64,000 bases of DNA from Molossus alvarezi. Lineage: Eukaryota > Chordata > Mammalia > Chiroptera > Molossidae. The position numbers and the translations under genes are program-made. Below are positions 10,209-21,811 of this stretch, piece by piece (position 1 is the first letter of the stretch; each line of letters opens with the position of its first letter). Below the pieces are notes generated by a model. The model was given only the letters and a program-made list of their open reading frames with translations. It was not told where the DNA came from and made no database searches. Where the stretch lies: positions 2,356,001-2,420,000 of the forward strand of contig CM073886.1 of the NCBI GenBank assembly GCA_037176705.1, read 5' to 3'.

Positions 10209-13200
10209 GCCTTGTTTGTCTTTTCAAAGAACCAGCTCTTGGTTTCATTGATCTTTTGTATTTTTTTTTTTTTTTAAGTCTCTATGTTATTTATTTCTGC
10301 TCTGATCTTTATTATTTTCTTCCTTCTACTTACTCTGGATTTTTCTTTTTGTTTTTGTTTTTTTCAAATTATTTCAGTTGTAGGGTTAGATAGTCAATTA
10401 GAAATTTTTCTTGTTTCTTGAGGTAGTTTGTAATGACATAAATTTTCTTCTCAGGACCACTTTCACTGTGTCCCTGAGAATTTGTGTTGTTGAGTGTTAA
10501 TTTTCAATAATTTCCAGGAAATTTGTGATTTATTCCTTGATTTCATTGGCAACCTATTCGTTGTTTAATAGCATGCTGTTTAGTCTCCATGTGTTTGAAT
10601 GTTTTTGAGTGTTTTTATTATAATTTATTTCTAGTTTTATGCTATTATGATCTGAAAAGATGCTTGATAAGATTTCAATCTTCTTGAACTTGTAGAGACT
10701 TAGTTTGTGTCCGAACATATGGTCTATCTTTGAGAATGTCCTATGTGCACTTGAGAATAATATATATTATGCAGTTTCTGTGTGAAATGCACTGCAAATA
10801 TCAATTAAATCCATCTGGTCTAATGCATCATTTAAAGGCTCTGTTTCCTTGATAATTTTTTTTTTTGTCCAGAAGATGTATCCAGTGATGTCAGTGGGGT
10901 ATTAAACTCCTCTACTATGATTGTATTGCTTTCAATCTCTCCCTTGAAGTCTTCAAGAAGTGTTTAAATACATTTTGTGGCTCCTATATGGGGTGCATAT
11001 ATTTTTACCAAGGTTATATCCTCTTGTTGGATTGATCCTTTTGATATTATGTAGTCTCTTTTTATGGCCTTTATTTTGAAGTGTATTTTATCAGATAAGA
11101 ATATTGCTACCCCAGCTTCTTTTTTGATTCCCATTTGCATGAAAAAATATTTTCCATTCCTTCATTTTTATTCTGTTTGAATCCTTTGCTGTGAGGTGGC
11201 TGTCTTGTAGATAGCATATATGTGGGTTATGTTTTCCTATCTATTCAACTACTTTGTGTCTTTTGATTGGATTACACAATCCATTTACATATAAGGTTAT
11301 TATTAATAGGTACTTATTAATTGCCATTTTTATTCATTATGCCTATGTTTCTCTCTCTCTTTATTCTTATTATTCAGCATTCCCTTTAACATTTATTGCA
11401 ATGCTGGTTTGGTGGTAATAACTTCCTTTAGCCTTCTTTTTTCTGGCACACTCTTCATTTCACCTTCTATTTTGAATGGTAGCATTGCTGGATGGAGTTG
11501 TCTTGGTTTCAGGCCCCTGTTTTTCATTACATAGATTATTTCTGACCTGTACTGTTTCTGTTGAGAAATCAGCTGAAAGCTTTATGGGAGCTCTCTTGTA
11601 GGTAATCTGTTGCTCTCCTTTTGCTGCATTTAAGATTCTGTCTTTGTCTTTAATTTTTGGAATTATAATTATGATATGTCTTGGGTTCTTTTTGCTTGGG
11701 ACTCTCTGCGCTTCTTGAACTTGTATGCCATTTTCTTTCACACCACATTAGGGACGCTTTCTGCCACTATTTCTTCAAACAGGTTTTCTAACCCTTGCTC
11801 ACTTTCTTCTTCTAGTACTCCTATGATATGGATGTTGTTGCATTTTACATTGTTCCACAGCCCTCTTAATCTGCCCTCCTAGTTTAAATTTTTTTTTTTT
11901 TTTTTTGGTTCTCTGATTGTGTGATTTTTTTTCCTACCCTGTCTTCTAAAATGCTTATCCAATCTCTGGCTTCCTCTAATCTTTTGGTGATTCCTTCTAA
12001 TGTGTTCTTTATTTCTGCTATGTCATTCTTGATTTGTGATTGGTCATTTGTCATTGTTTCTATATCTTTGTTGAGCATCCTTATAATCATTACTCTGAAC
12101 TCTATATCTGATAGCTTGCTTATTTCTATTTCATTTAGCCCTTCTTCTGGAGAGTTCTCTTGTTCTTATATTTCAGGTTTATTTCTTTGTTTCACCATTT
12201 TGGCTGCTTGTTTGAGTTTGTTTCTATGTATTAGGTAGATATGCTATGACTGTTATTCTGGGTAGCGTGACCTTATGTTGTAGGTGACCTGTGGGATCCA
12301 CTGGTACAGTCTCCCTGATCACCAGACCAGGATGCTCTAATAATGTCCATTGTGCACTTTGTGTGGGCCCTCCTGTTGTGATGGAGTCTTGATTGCCACT
12401 GGCCTGTTCATGCATGGGCTCAACCTTCTGGCTGGCTGACTGTGATGCTCAACCCCCAATACAGTGAGCAGGCTGCTGTGCAGTTGCTTATCACATGAAG
12501 TGCAATTCACCTAATCAGGGTTTAGAGCCTGCCAAAATTTTCCTGTGGATATCAACAATCCACATTTTGTGGCTCCCTCTGCTGAGGTTGGATGCATATG
12601 GATGGGTCCAAGCTGAACACTAAGGTCTGGTTTTACTTTCCCGGGGCAGAGTCCTGTTGCAGGCCAGGGAAAGAGTCAGAGCATCCAGAGATTAGTCTCT
12701 GCCTGCAGGCTGGCTGTTAATCTCAGTAACTAATGCACCTCAGGTTGTAGTCCTCCCCTAGATGTGAACTCTACCCAGTGGGCTGTGTGAGAGAAATTCC
12801 AACGAATGGGGAAATTGCCCTCTCCCCAAGCTAATTCTACTTTGATGGGACAGCTCTGTCTGGGAATGATGACTTCTGCAGTTGGGAGAATGACTCAGCA
12901 CAGGACTCCTGGTGTCTGCCTTGCCAGCTCACTCCCCAGAGCCCGGAATCCCAGACTCTCCTCATGTAGCTCTAGTCCACTCAGCTCTCCCTCTATTAGA
13001 GCTTAAGGTGAGTGGTTATAGACAATTTAGTGGACTGACCCTTCAAGAGAGTTCCCCTGTTGCCAGCCATCTCTTCCTGCCAGACAGAACCTCTGGTGCT
13101 TTTCACAGCCAAGTGTTATGTGGGCACCTTTCCCATTTCTGCTAGTCTGGGCTGGGGTACCAAGCTTGGGGTTTAGACCCCAGATTTCTGAGAATCTCCT

Positions 13201-13446
13201 GCAGCTGAGATATCTCTTGGGAACTTCAGCTGCTGCCTGTGGGAGCCCAGCCAAACCTCTTATGCCTCCACACTTCCTACCAGACTAAAATGAGGGATCC
13301 TCTTACATCCCTGGTTATAAGGGTTCTCTCCAGCTGGTCTTCAATTGGTTATTCTGGCTGATTTTTCCATATTTTAGTTGTAATTCCAGTTTGGTCCTGG
13401 GAGAAAGTCAGTGTAGCTTTCATTCAATCTGCCACCATTTCTCTCT

Positions 13447-13625
13447 CTCATTCTCTTATATTTTTTATAATAGCCATTCTATCAGGTGTGAGGTAATATC
13501 TCAATATGGTTTTGATTTGCATTTCCCTGATGGTTAGTGATATTGAGGACCTTTACATGTACCTGTTGACTATCTCTGTATCCTTTTTGGAAAAATATCT
13601 ATTCAGGTCCTATGCCTTGTAACTA
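13447..13625 (-). mobile_element. Old L1 ORF2 fragment
   Basis: Reads TAATAGCCATTCTATCAGG, TTTGATTTGCATTTCCCTGA, TATCTATTCAGGTCC, an old L1 ORF2 C-terminal segment in reverse complement. In L1 consensus order it begins where the fragment at 1190-1928 stops. Confidence 0.7.
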
Positions 13626-13900
13626 GTTTTATGTGTGTGTGTGTTTGTGTGTGTTTCTTTCCAGAGATAACTGTATAATACAAGTATATATATGTTATAT
13701 ATGTATACATTTAAGCATTTTAAAAATATAAATTTATTATTTTAATATAGTTTTAATTATTTAAATTATTTAATTAAATTATTAATTATTAAATTTTAAA
13801 TTTTAATCATTTATATTAAATCCAAAGTATGAGTTGAGAAAATAATGATGATCAGTGATAATTAAATGATCATTACTGAAAATAACTTTGTCACTAATCA
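13626..13900. repeat. TG microsatellite and AT-only tract
   Basis: (TG)n at about 13632-13656, then almost pure A/T between about 13720 and 13830 (TTAATTAAATTATTAATTAT and similar). No coding or RNA gene seen. Confidence 0.7.
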
Positions 13901-14640
13901 CACACTGTTTTACACCTTGCAACTGTTTTTCATTTAACAAAATGTCTTGGGATTGTTACATTGATGTGACCCCTTATTTTATTTAAATGGTTTTCTAGTA
14001 GGGTATTTCACTGTATGGCTGTACTACAACATATTTAAGTAGTCTCCTGTTGGGACATGGGCGATTTCAGATCTTTTGCTACTGCAGACAATACTGCAAA
14101 TAAATATCCCTGTATGTAAATCTTCTCACATCTGTGCAATTATATCAGTTGGTTAAATTCCTAGGAGTGCACTCGATGGCTCAAAGATGGAAAACACTTG
14201 CAACTTTCATTGACACTGCCTGCATGGGGCAGCACCCATTTGCCTTCTCACCAGCCTGTTCACTCATGACCTTATTTGTGCATTACCTAACTTTTACATT
14301 GATTCTTTTGCTAGATCTTATTTTTATGAGTAAAGTGATCATCTTTTCATGTGTTTAAAAATCATTTGTATTTCCTTTCTCATCAACTATCAATTATTTC
14401 TTCAACTCCTCTGCCCTTTTTCTGCTGCATTAGATTATTGGTCTTTTCATTATCCATTTGTAGAAACACTTTATAAAAAAGGGGGATTAACTGTTTGTCT
14501 ATGGTTATCAAACATTTTTACCTTTGCCAATATGACAGATGAAAATATTACTAGTTGTCATGGTCCCTGTCTTTGGGTGAGGTTAGCATATTATGTCTGA
14601 AATCCACTGGTATTTTCTCTGTAAACTTTGTTCTTGCTCT
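13900..14640 (-). mobile_element. Very old L1 fragment (L1ME/HAL1-like)
   Basis: Shows diverged L1-type signatures in reverse complement: TTTTGCTACTGCAGACAATA, AAATTCCTAGGAGTGCA, GTGATCATCTTTTCATGTGT, CATTTGTATTTCC, TTATTGGTCTTTTCATTAT. More diverged than its neighbours. Confidence 0.6.
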
Positions 14641-14644
14641 ATCA

Positions 14645-15065
14645 GCGGTTGTTTTTAACTGGGGTTGTGTGTGAAGATCACTTGGTGGGATGTCTTTGAA
14701 ATATCTGAGTGCAGCCCTGGCCAGTTTGGCTCAGCGGTTAGAGCGACGGCCTGCGGTCCGGAGAGACCCGGGTTCGGTTCCCGCTAAGGGCGCGTACTTC
14801 AGTTGCAGTTTGTCCCCGGCCCTGGTTGGTCGTGCGGGTGGCAGCCACTCGATGTGTCCCTTCACGTCGATGTTTCTCACTCTCTCTCCCTTCCTCTCTC
14901 TCCCTCCCTCTCTATCTGTACAAAAAAATGGGAAAATATCCTCAGGTGAGGATAAAAAAACAAACAAACAAACAAACAAAAAGAAATATCTGAGTGCAGC
15001 CTCCAGCCCTGAGGACTCTAGTGTAGTGGGTCAGGGCACTTCTAAAGAGCACCCTAGCTGATGCT
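14645..15065. mobile_element. MER5-like hAT relic split by a SINE
   Basis: GAAGATCACTTGGTGGGATG before the SINE and CCAGCCCTGAGGACTCTAG plus CCTAGCTGATGCTGATATG after it resemble the short non-autonomous hAT family MER5 as remembered. Family assignment is tentative. Confidence 0.45.
14715..14982 (+). mobile_element. Ves SINE, younger type (type I)
   Basis: Head CCCTGGCCAGTTTGGCTCAG, A-box TGGCTCAGCGG, B-box GGGTTCGGTTCCC, TTGCAGTTTGTCCCCGGCCC, CT-rich stretch, hairpin TATCCTCAGGTGAGGATA (14937-14954) and an (ACAA)n tail. Perfect 17-base duplication GAAATATCTGAGTGCAG at 14698-14714 and 14983-14999. Confidence 0.97.
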
Positions 15066-15069
15066 GATA

Positions 15070-15690
15070 TGTTTCCACTATTATGACTTAAGGACACTGA
15101 TGATTTAGGGGCCTGTTCTGCTCAGTGTTGCTGTGCAGTTAATATGCATCAGTGGTAGAAGGAGGAGAGTTATGCAGGGAATCAATAATCCTCCTTCTGT
15201 GGAGTCCAGTGGGGCTTGTATATGAAGCAGTGCTAAGGAGAATATGGCTCAGCTCTTGTTGCCATGGTAGCCAGTCAATACATGGGCACTTGGTTTGGGA
15301 ATCAAGGCTCCTGAGCCTCTGCTCTGGGGCTCATGGCTTCACAGGACATGGGGTTGACAGACGGTGAATCTTCAGAGAGGCACAAAGATCTTGGAGGACA
15401 GGTTTGGGAGAGGCAAGCCCACAGGTCAAAGAGACCGTGGCCAGAAACTGCATGAAGAAAAACGACCCTTTAGCATCCCCCTCGCTTTCTCTCTGGGGGA
15501 ATTCAGTATTTCTATCCTTTTATTTTAGAAGAAGCAGCCAAAAAGAGGAAGATGTAGGATGCTTAAAATCCCAGTATTGCTGTTTTCTGTAAAGAAAGAT
15601 GGGAGAAAATTACGTTAGGGAAGGTAAGATTAGATAAAGAAATTTAGAAGGTAGAATTGGACCTATTCTGTATTTCTTTGTGCTATTTGA
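15070..15690. other. Unassigned sequence, no gene seen
   Basis: About 620 bases without a repeat or gene I recognise. Open frames are short and without recognisable domains. Confidence 0.4.
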
Positions 15691-15707
15691 TTTAAAATTG
15701 TTTATTT

Positions 15708-15957
15708 ATTTATTTATTTATCCTCACCCGAGGACATTTTTCCATTTTTTGCACAGATAGAGTGGGAGGGAGAGAGAGGAAGAGAGAGAGAGAGAGAAAC
15801 ATCGACGTGAAGGGACACATTGAGTGGTTGCCACCCGCACGACCAACCAGGGCCGGGGACAAACTGCAACCGAGGTACATGCCCTTAGCGGGAACCGAAC
15901 CCAGGTCTCTCCGGACCGCAGGCCGATGCTCTAACTGCTGAGCCAAACCGGCCAGGG
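15708..15957 (-). mobile_element. Ves SINE, younger type (type I)
   Basis: Complete on the minus strand from the head (ending near 15957) to hairpin TATCCTCACCCGAGGACA (15719-15736, plus-strand reading) and a TTTA-repeat tail. Duplication TTAAAATTGTTTA at 15692-15704 and 15958-15970. Confidence 0.95.
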
Positions 15958-16204
15958 TTAAAATTGTTTATTTTTTTAAAAGTAATTTTTAATTCTTCAA
16001 TTACATTTGACGTACAATATTATATTAGTTTCAAGTGTACAACCCAGTGAATAAGCATTGATATAATTTACAGTGTGATACCCTGATAAGTCTGGTACCC
16101 ATCTTTTATCATACTTAGTTATTACAATGTTAATGACTATATTCCTATTCTGTACTTCACATCCCTGTGACTATTCTGTCACTAGCAGTTTGTGCTGCTT
16201 CTTT

Positions 16205-16311
16205 TTTCTTTCTTTTTTTTTTTTTTGGTACATGCCCCTAACGGGAACTGAACCCGAGACTCTCTGGTCCAAAGGCCGACGCTCCAACAGCTGAGCCAAA
16301 CTGGCCAGGGC
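16205..16311 (-). mobile_element. Head-only Ves SINE (type I, lacks 3' body)
   Basis: Only the tRNA-derived head is present, ending sense-wise at GTACC followed directly by an A-run (T-run 16214-16226). The TTTGTCCCCGGCC part, CT-rich stretch and hairpin are absent. Flanks share TGCTTCTT (left 16196-16203, right 16314-16321). Confidence 0.8.
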
Positions 16312-16763
16312 TGTGCTTCTTAATTTCTTCACCTTTCTCACCCATCCCCCGACCACCCTCCCATCTGGCAACTGTCAAAATGTTCTCTGTGTCTATGACT
16401 CTGTTTCTATTCTATTTGCTCATATATATATATATTAGATTCCACATATAAGTGAAATCATATGACATTTGTTTTTCTCTGTCTGACATATTTCACTCAG
16501 CACAATACCCGCTAGGTCCATCCATGTTTTTTGCAGATGGGAAGATTTTATTCATTTCGATGGAATATACAATATTCTATTGTATACATGCACCACTTCT
16601 TTATCCACTCATCTATGGATAGACACTTAGGTTGCTTCCATATTTTGACTATTGTAAATAATGTTGCAATGAACATATGGATCCATTATTTCTTTTCAAT
16701 GTAGTGTTTTGGGTTTTTGTTTTTGAAAAATACATAGAAGTGGAATTGCGTGGTCTCTTGTTA

Positions 16764-16777
16764 TATCCTTTGTTTTA
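16764..16777. repeat. Left target-site duplication of full-length L1
   Basis: TATCCTTTGTTTTA, identical to 22631-22644. Removing the L1 and one copy restores a continuous old-L1 endonuclease-region sequence. Confidence 0.93.
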
Positions 16778-17060
16778 TTTTATTTTATTTATTTATTTTT
16801 TTTATGAATTTATTTATTTATTTATTTTTTTGTTACAGATATTTTACCTTTTTACCCCATTGGCACCGCCCACCCCACCTCCCCTCCACCCTGTCCCCGG
16901 CTTAGTTGTCCATGTCCATTGGTCATGCATACATGCATATAAGTTCTGTGGTTTATCTCTTCCCACCCCCCCACCCCCCATCCCCTCTTCTGAGGGATGT
17001 CAGTCTGTGCCCTACTTCCATGTGTCTGGGTCTACTGTATTCCTCAGACTGTTATGTTCA

Positions 17061-20000
17061 TTATATTCCGTATATAAGTGAGATCATGTGGTATTTGTCT
17101 TTTTCTGCTTGGCTTCTTTCGCTTAGGATAATACTTTCCAGGTCCCTCCATGTCGTCTCAAAGGATAAGAGATCTTTCTTTCTTACCGCTGCATAGTACT
17201 CCATTGTATATATGTACCACAGCTTTTTTATCCATTCGTCTACTGGTGGACACTTGGGCTGTTTCCAGATCTTAGCTATTGTAAGTAGTGCTGCTATGAA
17301 CATGGGGGTACATATATTCTTTCTGATTGGTGTTTCAGGCTTCTTAGGGTATATTCCCAGCAGTGGGATCACTGGGTCAAATGGAAGTTCCATTTCTAAT
17401 TTCTTGAGGTAGCACCATATTGTTTTCCATAGCGGCTGCACCAGTCTGCATTCCCACCATCAGTGTATTAGAGTCCCCTTTTCTCCACACCCTCGCCAAC
17501 ACTTGTTGTTTGATGATTTGTTGATGGCGGCCATTCTGACAGGTGTGAGGTGATACCTCATTGTTGTTTTAATTTGCATCTCTCTGATGATTAGTGATGT
17601 TGAGCATTTCTTCATATGTCTCTTGGCCATTTGTATGTCCTGTTTGGAGAGGTGTCTATTCAGCTTCTCTGCCCATTTTTTAATTGGGTTCTTTGTCTTC
17701 CTTTTGTGGAGTTGTAGGAGCACTCTGTATATATTGGAAATTAACCCCTTATCTGATACATCATTGGCAATGATGTTCTCCCATACAGTGGGTTGCCTTT
17801 CCATTTTGATGATTGTTTCTTTTGCTGTGCAGAAGCTTTTGAGTTTGATGTAGTCCCATGTGTTCATTTTCTCCTTTATTTCTGTTGCCTTAGGTGATGT
17901 ATCAGTGAAAATTCTGCTCCGTATGATGTCCGAAATTTTGTTGCCTACATTTTCTTCTAGAATTTTTATGGATTCACGGGTCACATTTAAGTCTTTTATC
18001 CATTTTGAGTTTATTTTTGTGTATGGTGTAAGTTGATGGTCTAGTTTCATTTTTTTGCATGTAGTTGTCCAATTTTCCCAACACCATTTATTAAAGAGGC
18101 TGTCTTTACTCCACTGTATGCTCTTGCCACCTTTGTCAAATATTAATTGAGCGTATTGCCTTGGGTCCATTTCTGGGTTTTCAGTTCTGTTCCACTGGTC
18201 TATATGCCTGTTCTTGTGCTAGTACCAGGCTGTTTTGGTTACAGTCGCTTTGTAGTATAACCTGATATCTGGTATTGTGATCCCACCTACTTTGTTCTTC
18301 TTTTTCAAGATTGCTGTGGCTATTCGGGGTCTTTTTTGGTTCCATATGAACTTTTGAAGTATTTGTTCTAGTTCTATGAAATATGTCGTTGGTATTTTGA
18401 TGGGGATTGCATTGAATCTATAGATTGCTTTGGGTAGTATGGACATTTTAATTATGTTAATTCTTCCAATCCATGAACAGGGTAGGTGCTTCCACTTTTT
18501 TATATCTTCTTCTATTTCTTTTTTCAATGACCTGTAGTTTTCTGCAAATAGGTCCTTTACTTCTTTGGTTAAGTTTATTCCTAGGTATCGTAATTTTTTT
18601 GGAGCGATGGTAAATGGGATTGTTTTTTCAGTTTCTCTTTCTGTGAGTTCATCATTGATGTACAAGAATGCCGTCGATTTCTTGACGTTAATTTTGTATC
18701 CTGCTACTTTGCCAAATTCATTTATTAAGTCTAATAGATTTTTGATGGAGTCTTTAGAGTTTTCTATGTACAATATCATGTCATCTGCAAATAATGACAG
18801 TTTCACTTCCTCCTTTCCAATTTGGATCCCTTTTATTTTTTCTTCATGTCTGATTGCTGTGGCTAAGACTTCCAGTACAATGTTAAATAAGAGTGGCGAA
18901 AGTGGACATCCCTGTCTTGTTCCTGTTCTTAATGGAAATGTTTTTAGTTTCTGTCCATTGAGCATGATGTTGGCTGTAGGTCTTTCCTATATGGCCTTTA
19001 TTATGTCGAGATATGATCCCTCTATTCCTACATTGCTGAGCGTTTTTATCAGAAATGGATGCTGGATTTTGTCGAATGCTTTTTCAGCATCTATTGATAT
19101 GATCATGTGGTTTTTACTCTTCATTTTGTTTATGTGGTGTATCACGTTTATTGATTTGCGAATATTGTACCAGCCTTGCATCCCTGGAATGAATCCCACT
19201 TGGTCATGGTGAATAATTTTTTTGATGTATTTCAGGATCCGATTTGCTAGTATTTTGTTCAGGATTTTGGCGTCTATGTTCATCAGGGATATTGGCCTGT
19301 AGTTTTCTTTCTTCATAGTGTCTTTTTCTGGTTTTGGAATTAGAATTATGCTGGCCTCATAGAACGTGTTTGGAAGTCTTCCTTCTTCTTGAATTTTTTG
19401 AAATAGTTTGAGGAGAATGGGTGTTAGTTCTTTTTTGAATGTTCGGTAAAACTCCCCCGTGAAACCATCTGGGCCTGGGCTTTTGTTTGCTGGGAGAGTC
19501 TTGATTACCTCTTCAATTTCCTTAGTTGTTATTGGTCTGTTCAAGTTTTCTATCTCTTCCGGGAATAGTTTTGGGAGACTGTGTGTTTCTAGAAATTTGT
19601 CCATTTCACTGAGATTGTCGAATTTGTTGCCATATAGTTGTTCATAGTAGTTGTTAACGATCTTTTGTATTTCCGTGGTGTTGGTTGTTACTTCTCCTCT
19701 TTCATTTGTGATTTTGTGTATTTGGGTTCTCTCTCTTTGTTTCTTGGTGAGTCTAGCTAAGGGTCCATCAATCTTGTTTATCTTTTCGAAAAACCAGCTC
19801 TTTGTTTCATTGATCCTTTGAATTGTTTTTTTGGTCTCTATGTCATTTATTTCTGCTCTGATCTTTACTATTTCCTTCCTTCTACTTGCTCTGGGGTTTT
19901 CTTTTTGTTTGCTTTCTAATTCTTTAAGTTGTGAGGTTAGACAATCAATTAGAAATTTTTCTTGTTTTTTGAGGTAGGCCTGTAGTGCTATGAACTTCCC

Positions 20001-20885
20001 TCTCAGAACTGCTTTCGCTGCATCCCATAGATTTTGTGTTGTTGTGTGTTCATTTTCATTGTTTTCCAGGAAGTTTTTGATTTCTTCCTTGATCTCCTCG
20101 GTGACCCATTCATTGTTTAATAACATGCTATTTAGCCTCCATGTGTTGAAATGTCTTTGCATGTTCTTGTTGCAATTGATTTCCAGTATCATGCCATTGT
20201 GATCTGAGAAGATGCTTGATATGATTTCAATCTTCTTGAACTTGTAGAGATTTATTTTGTGTCCTATCATGTGGTTTATCTTTGAGAATGTCCCATGTGC
20301 ACTTGAGAAGAATGTGTATTCTGTAGTTTTGGGGTGTAATTCTCTGTAGATATCTATTAAGTCCATTTGGTCTAGTGCTTCATTTAGAGTCTCTGTTTCC
20401 TTGCTAATTTTTTGCCTAGAGGATCTATCCAGTGCTGTCAACGGGGTGTTGAAGTCCCCTGCTATGATTGTATTGTTGTCGATTTCTCCTTGGAAGTCCT
20501 CCAGAAGATTTTTAATATATTTTGGTGCTCATATATTGGGTGCATATATGTTTATCAAGGTTATATCTTCCTGTTGGATAGATCCTTTCAATATTATGTA
20601 GTGGCCGTCTTTGTCTCTAGTTATGGTCTTCATTTTGCAATCTATTTTATCAGATATGAGAATTGCTACCCCAGCTTTTTTTTGCTTTCCATTTGCTTGG
20701 AAAATTTTTTTCCATCCCTTCACTTTCAACCTATGTGAGTCTTTTGTTGAGAGGTGGGTCTCTTGTAAACAACATACAGATGAGTCATGCTTTCTTATCC
20801 AATCAGCTACTCTGTGTCTCTTTATGGGAGCATTCAATCCATTTACGTTTAAGGTGATTATTGATATGTACTTATTTATTGCCAT
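17061..20885 (-). pseudogene. L1 ORF2 (endonuclease-reverse transcriptase), four nonsense changes
   Basis: In L1s this protein nicks the target and reverse-transcribes L1 RNA at the nick (target-primed reverse transcription). All segments lie in one frame over 1275 codons including the final stop, the usual ORF2p length. The start is ATG at 20885 (MAINKYISIITLNVNGLN). The N-terminal APE-type endonuclease shows TLNVNGLN and QETHL. Next come the linker and the RT domain with [43 protein letters not shown] and the catalytic FADD at 18780-18791. The C-terminal part has [27 protein letters not shown] and [12 protein letters not shown]. In-frame stops lie at 20529-20531, 18987-18989 (TAT to TAG by comparison with sister copies), 18219-18221 and 17460-17462. 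No frameshift is needed, so damage is by substitution only. Identity is certain; the protein is non-functional. Confidence 0.96.
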
Positions 20886-20930
20886 TTTTGTTTAGTGTGG
20901 TTCTATTTTTCTTCCCATTTCTACTGCTAA

Positions 20931-21811
20931 TTACAGCAGTCCTTTTAACATTTCTTGCAGTGCTGGTTTGGTGCTAATGTATTCCCTTAGCTTTTTTTTG
21001 TCTGGGAAGCTCTTTATTTGATCTTCTATTTTGAATGATAGCCTTGCTGGGTAGAGTAGTCTTGGATTCAGATTCTTGTTTTTCATGACTTTGATTACTT
21101 CATGCCATTCCCTTCTGGCCTGTAGTGTTTCTTGTGAGAAGTCAGCTGAGAGCCTTATGGGGTTCCCTTTGTAGGTAACCTGTTGCTTATCTCTTGCTGC
21201 TTTTAGGATTCTGTCTTTGTCTTTAATTTGTGGCATTTTAATTACTATGTGGCTTGGTGTGGGCCTGTTTGGGTTCTTCTTACTTGGGACTCTCTGTGTT
21301 TCTTGAACTAGAATGCCTTTTCCTTCACCAAATTAGGGAAGTTTTCTCTCACTATTTTTTTGAATATATTCTCTATCCCTTGCTCATTTTCTTCTTCTTC
21401 GGGGACTCCTATGATGCGAATATTATTACGTTTCCAGTTGTCCCCTAGTTCTCTTAAGCTGTCTTCCTGTTTTTTAATAGTTTTTTCCTTTTGTTTTTCT
21501 GATTGGTTGATTTTTTCTACCCTGTCTTCTAATTCACTGATCCGGTCCTCAGCTTCCCCTACTCTGCTTTTTAAACCTTCCAATGTATTTTTCATTTCAG
21601 ATATGTCATTTTTTATCTCTTCTTGTTGGTTTTTAATTTCCATTTGGCTTATTTTCAGTGTCTCTATGTCCTTACTCATGCTGTTCAGCTTCCTCAAGAT
21701 CATGGCTCTGAATTCTAGCTCTGTTAACATGCCTAATTGCTCCACATTGATCTCATCTTCGGTGGAGTTGGATTGCTCTTTCATTTGGCTTCTGTTTCTG
21801 TGTTTCACCAT
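20931..21811 (-). pseudogene. L1 ORF1 (RNA-binding chaperone), one frameshift
   Basis: ORF1p normally forms trimers that coat L1 RNA and act as a nucleic-acid chaperone. I place the start at ATG 21811 (MVKHRNRSQMKEQ), the usual L1 start context; an in-frame ATG lies four codons upstream at 21823. The first part (to about 21308) contains a long heptad-like coiled coil (MKNTLEGLKSRVGEAEDR, ISELEDRVEKINQ) and enters the RRM domain at NIRIIGVPEEEE. The frame then shifts between about 21308 and 21240. It resumes with the C-terminal domain (KDKDRILKAARDKQQ, IRLSADFSQETLQARREW, NPRLLYPARLSFK) and stops at 20931. Total length corresponds to about 294 codons. It lies 45 bases upstream of ORF2, as expected for an L1 bicistron. 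Confidence 0.93.

Larger units (their letters stand above)
6746..13446 (-). mobile_element. Older near-full-length L1 (type B 5' UTR), degraded
   Basis: Minus-strand order: 5' UTR (13446 to about 12230), ORF1 remnant (about 12200-11400, coiled-coil part near 12090-11884, C-terminal part 11741-11460), ORF2 (about 11330-7000) and 3' UTR (7000-6746). Remnants include the RT segment [14 protein letters not shown] (near 9217) and the ORF2 C-terminal KKPETQSEIIYVPP (near 7250). Many stops and frameshifts. Two Ves SINEs are inserted (7851-8070, 9930-10208). Without them the element is about 6.2 kb. Its 5' end shares a TAGTTGTAATTCCAGTTTGG block (13377-13396) with the L1 at 16778-22630. Confidence 0.85.
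15971..16777 (-). mobile_element. Old L1, 3' portion of the host of the full-length L1
   Basis: Reverse complement of an old L1 3' UTR (ACGTACAATATTATATTAG, near 16010) and ORF2 C-terminus (GAAATCATATGACATTTG, TAAATAATGTTGCAATGAAC). At about 16750 the sequence jumps from the C-terminal part of ORF2 to the endonuclease region (GTCTCTTGTTATATCCTTTG). The host L1 had therefore already lost its middle before the younger L1 landed in it. Its other part is 22631-25590. Confidence 0.75.

Noticed and set aside
14715..14790. Possible tRNA gene
   Set aside because: A and B boxes are present, but this is the head of a Ves SINE with body, tail and target duplication.
18565..19212. 215-codon plus-strand open frame
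   Set aside because: It is antisense to the conserved L1 ORF2 reverse-transcriptase region; similar antisense frames occur in every L1 copy here (for example 3954-4442, 62399-62743).
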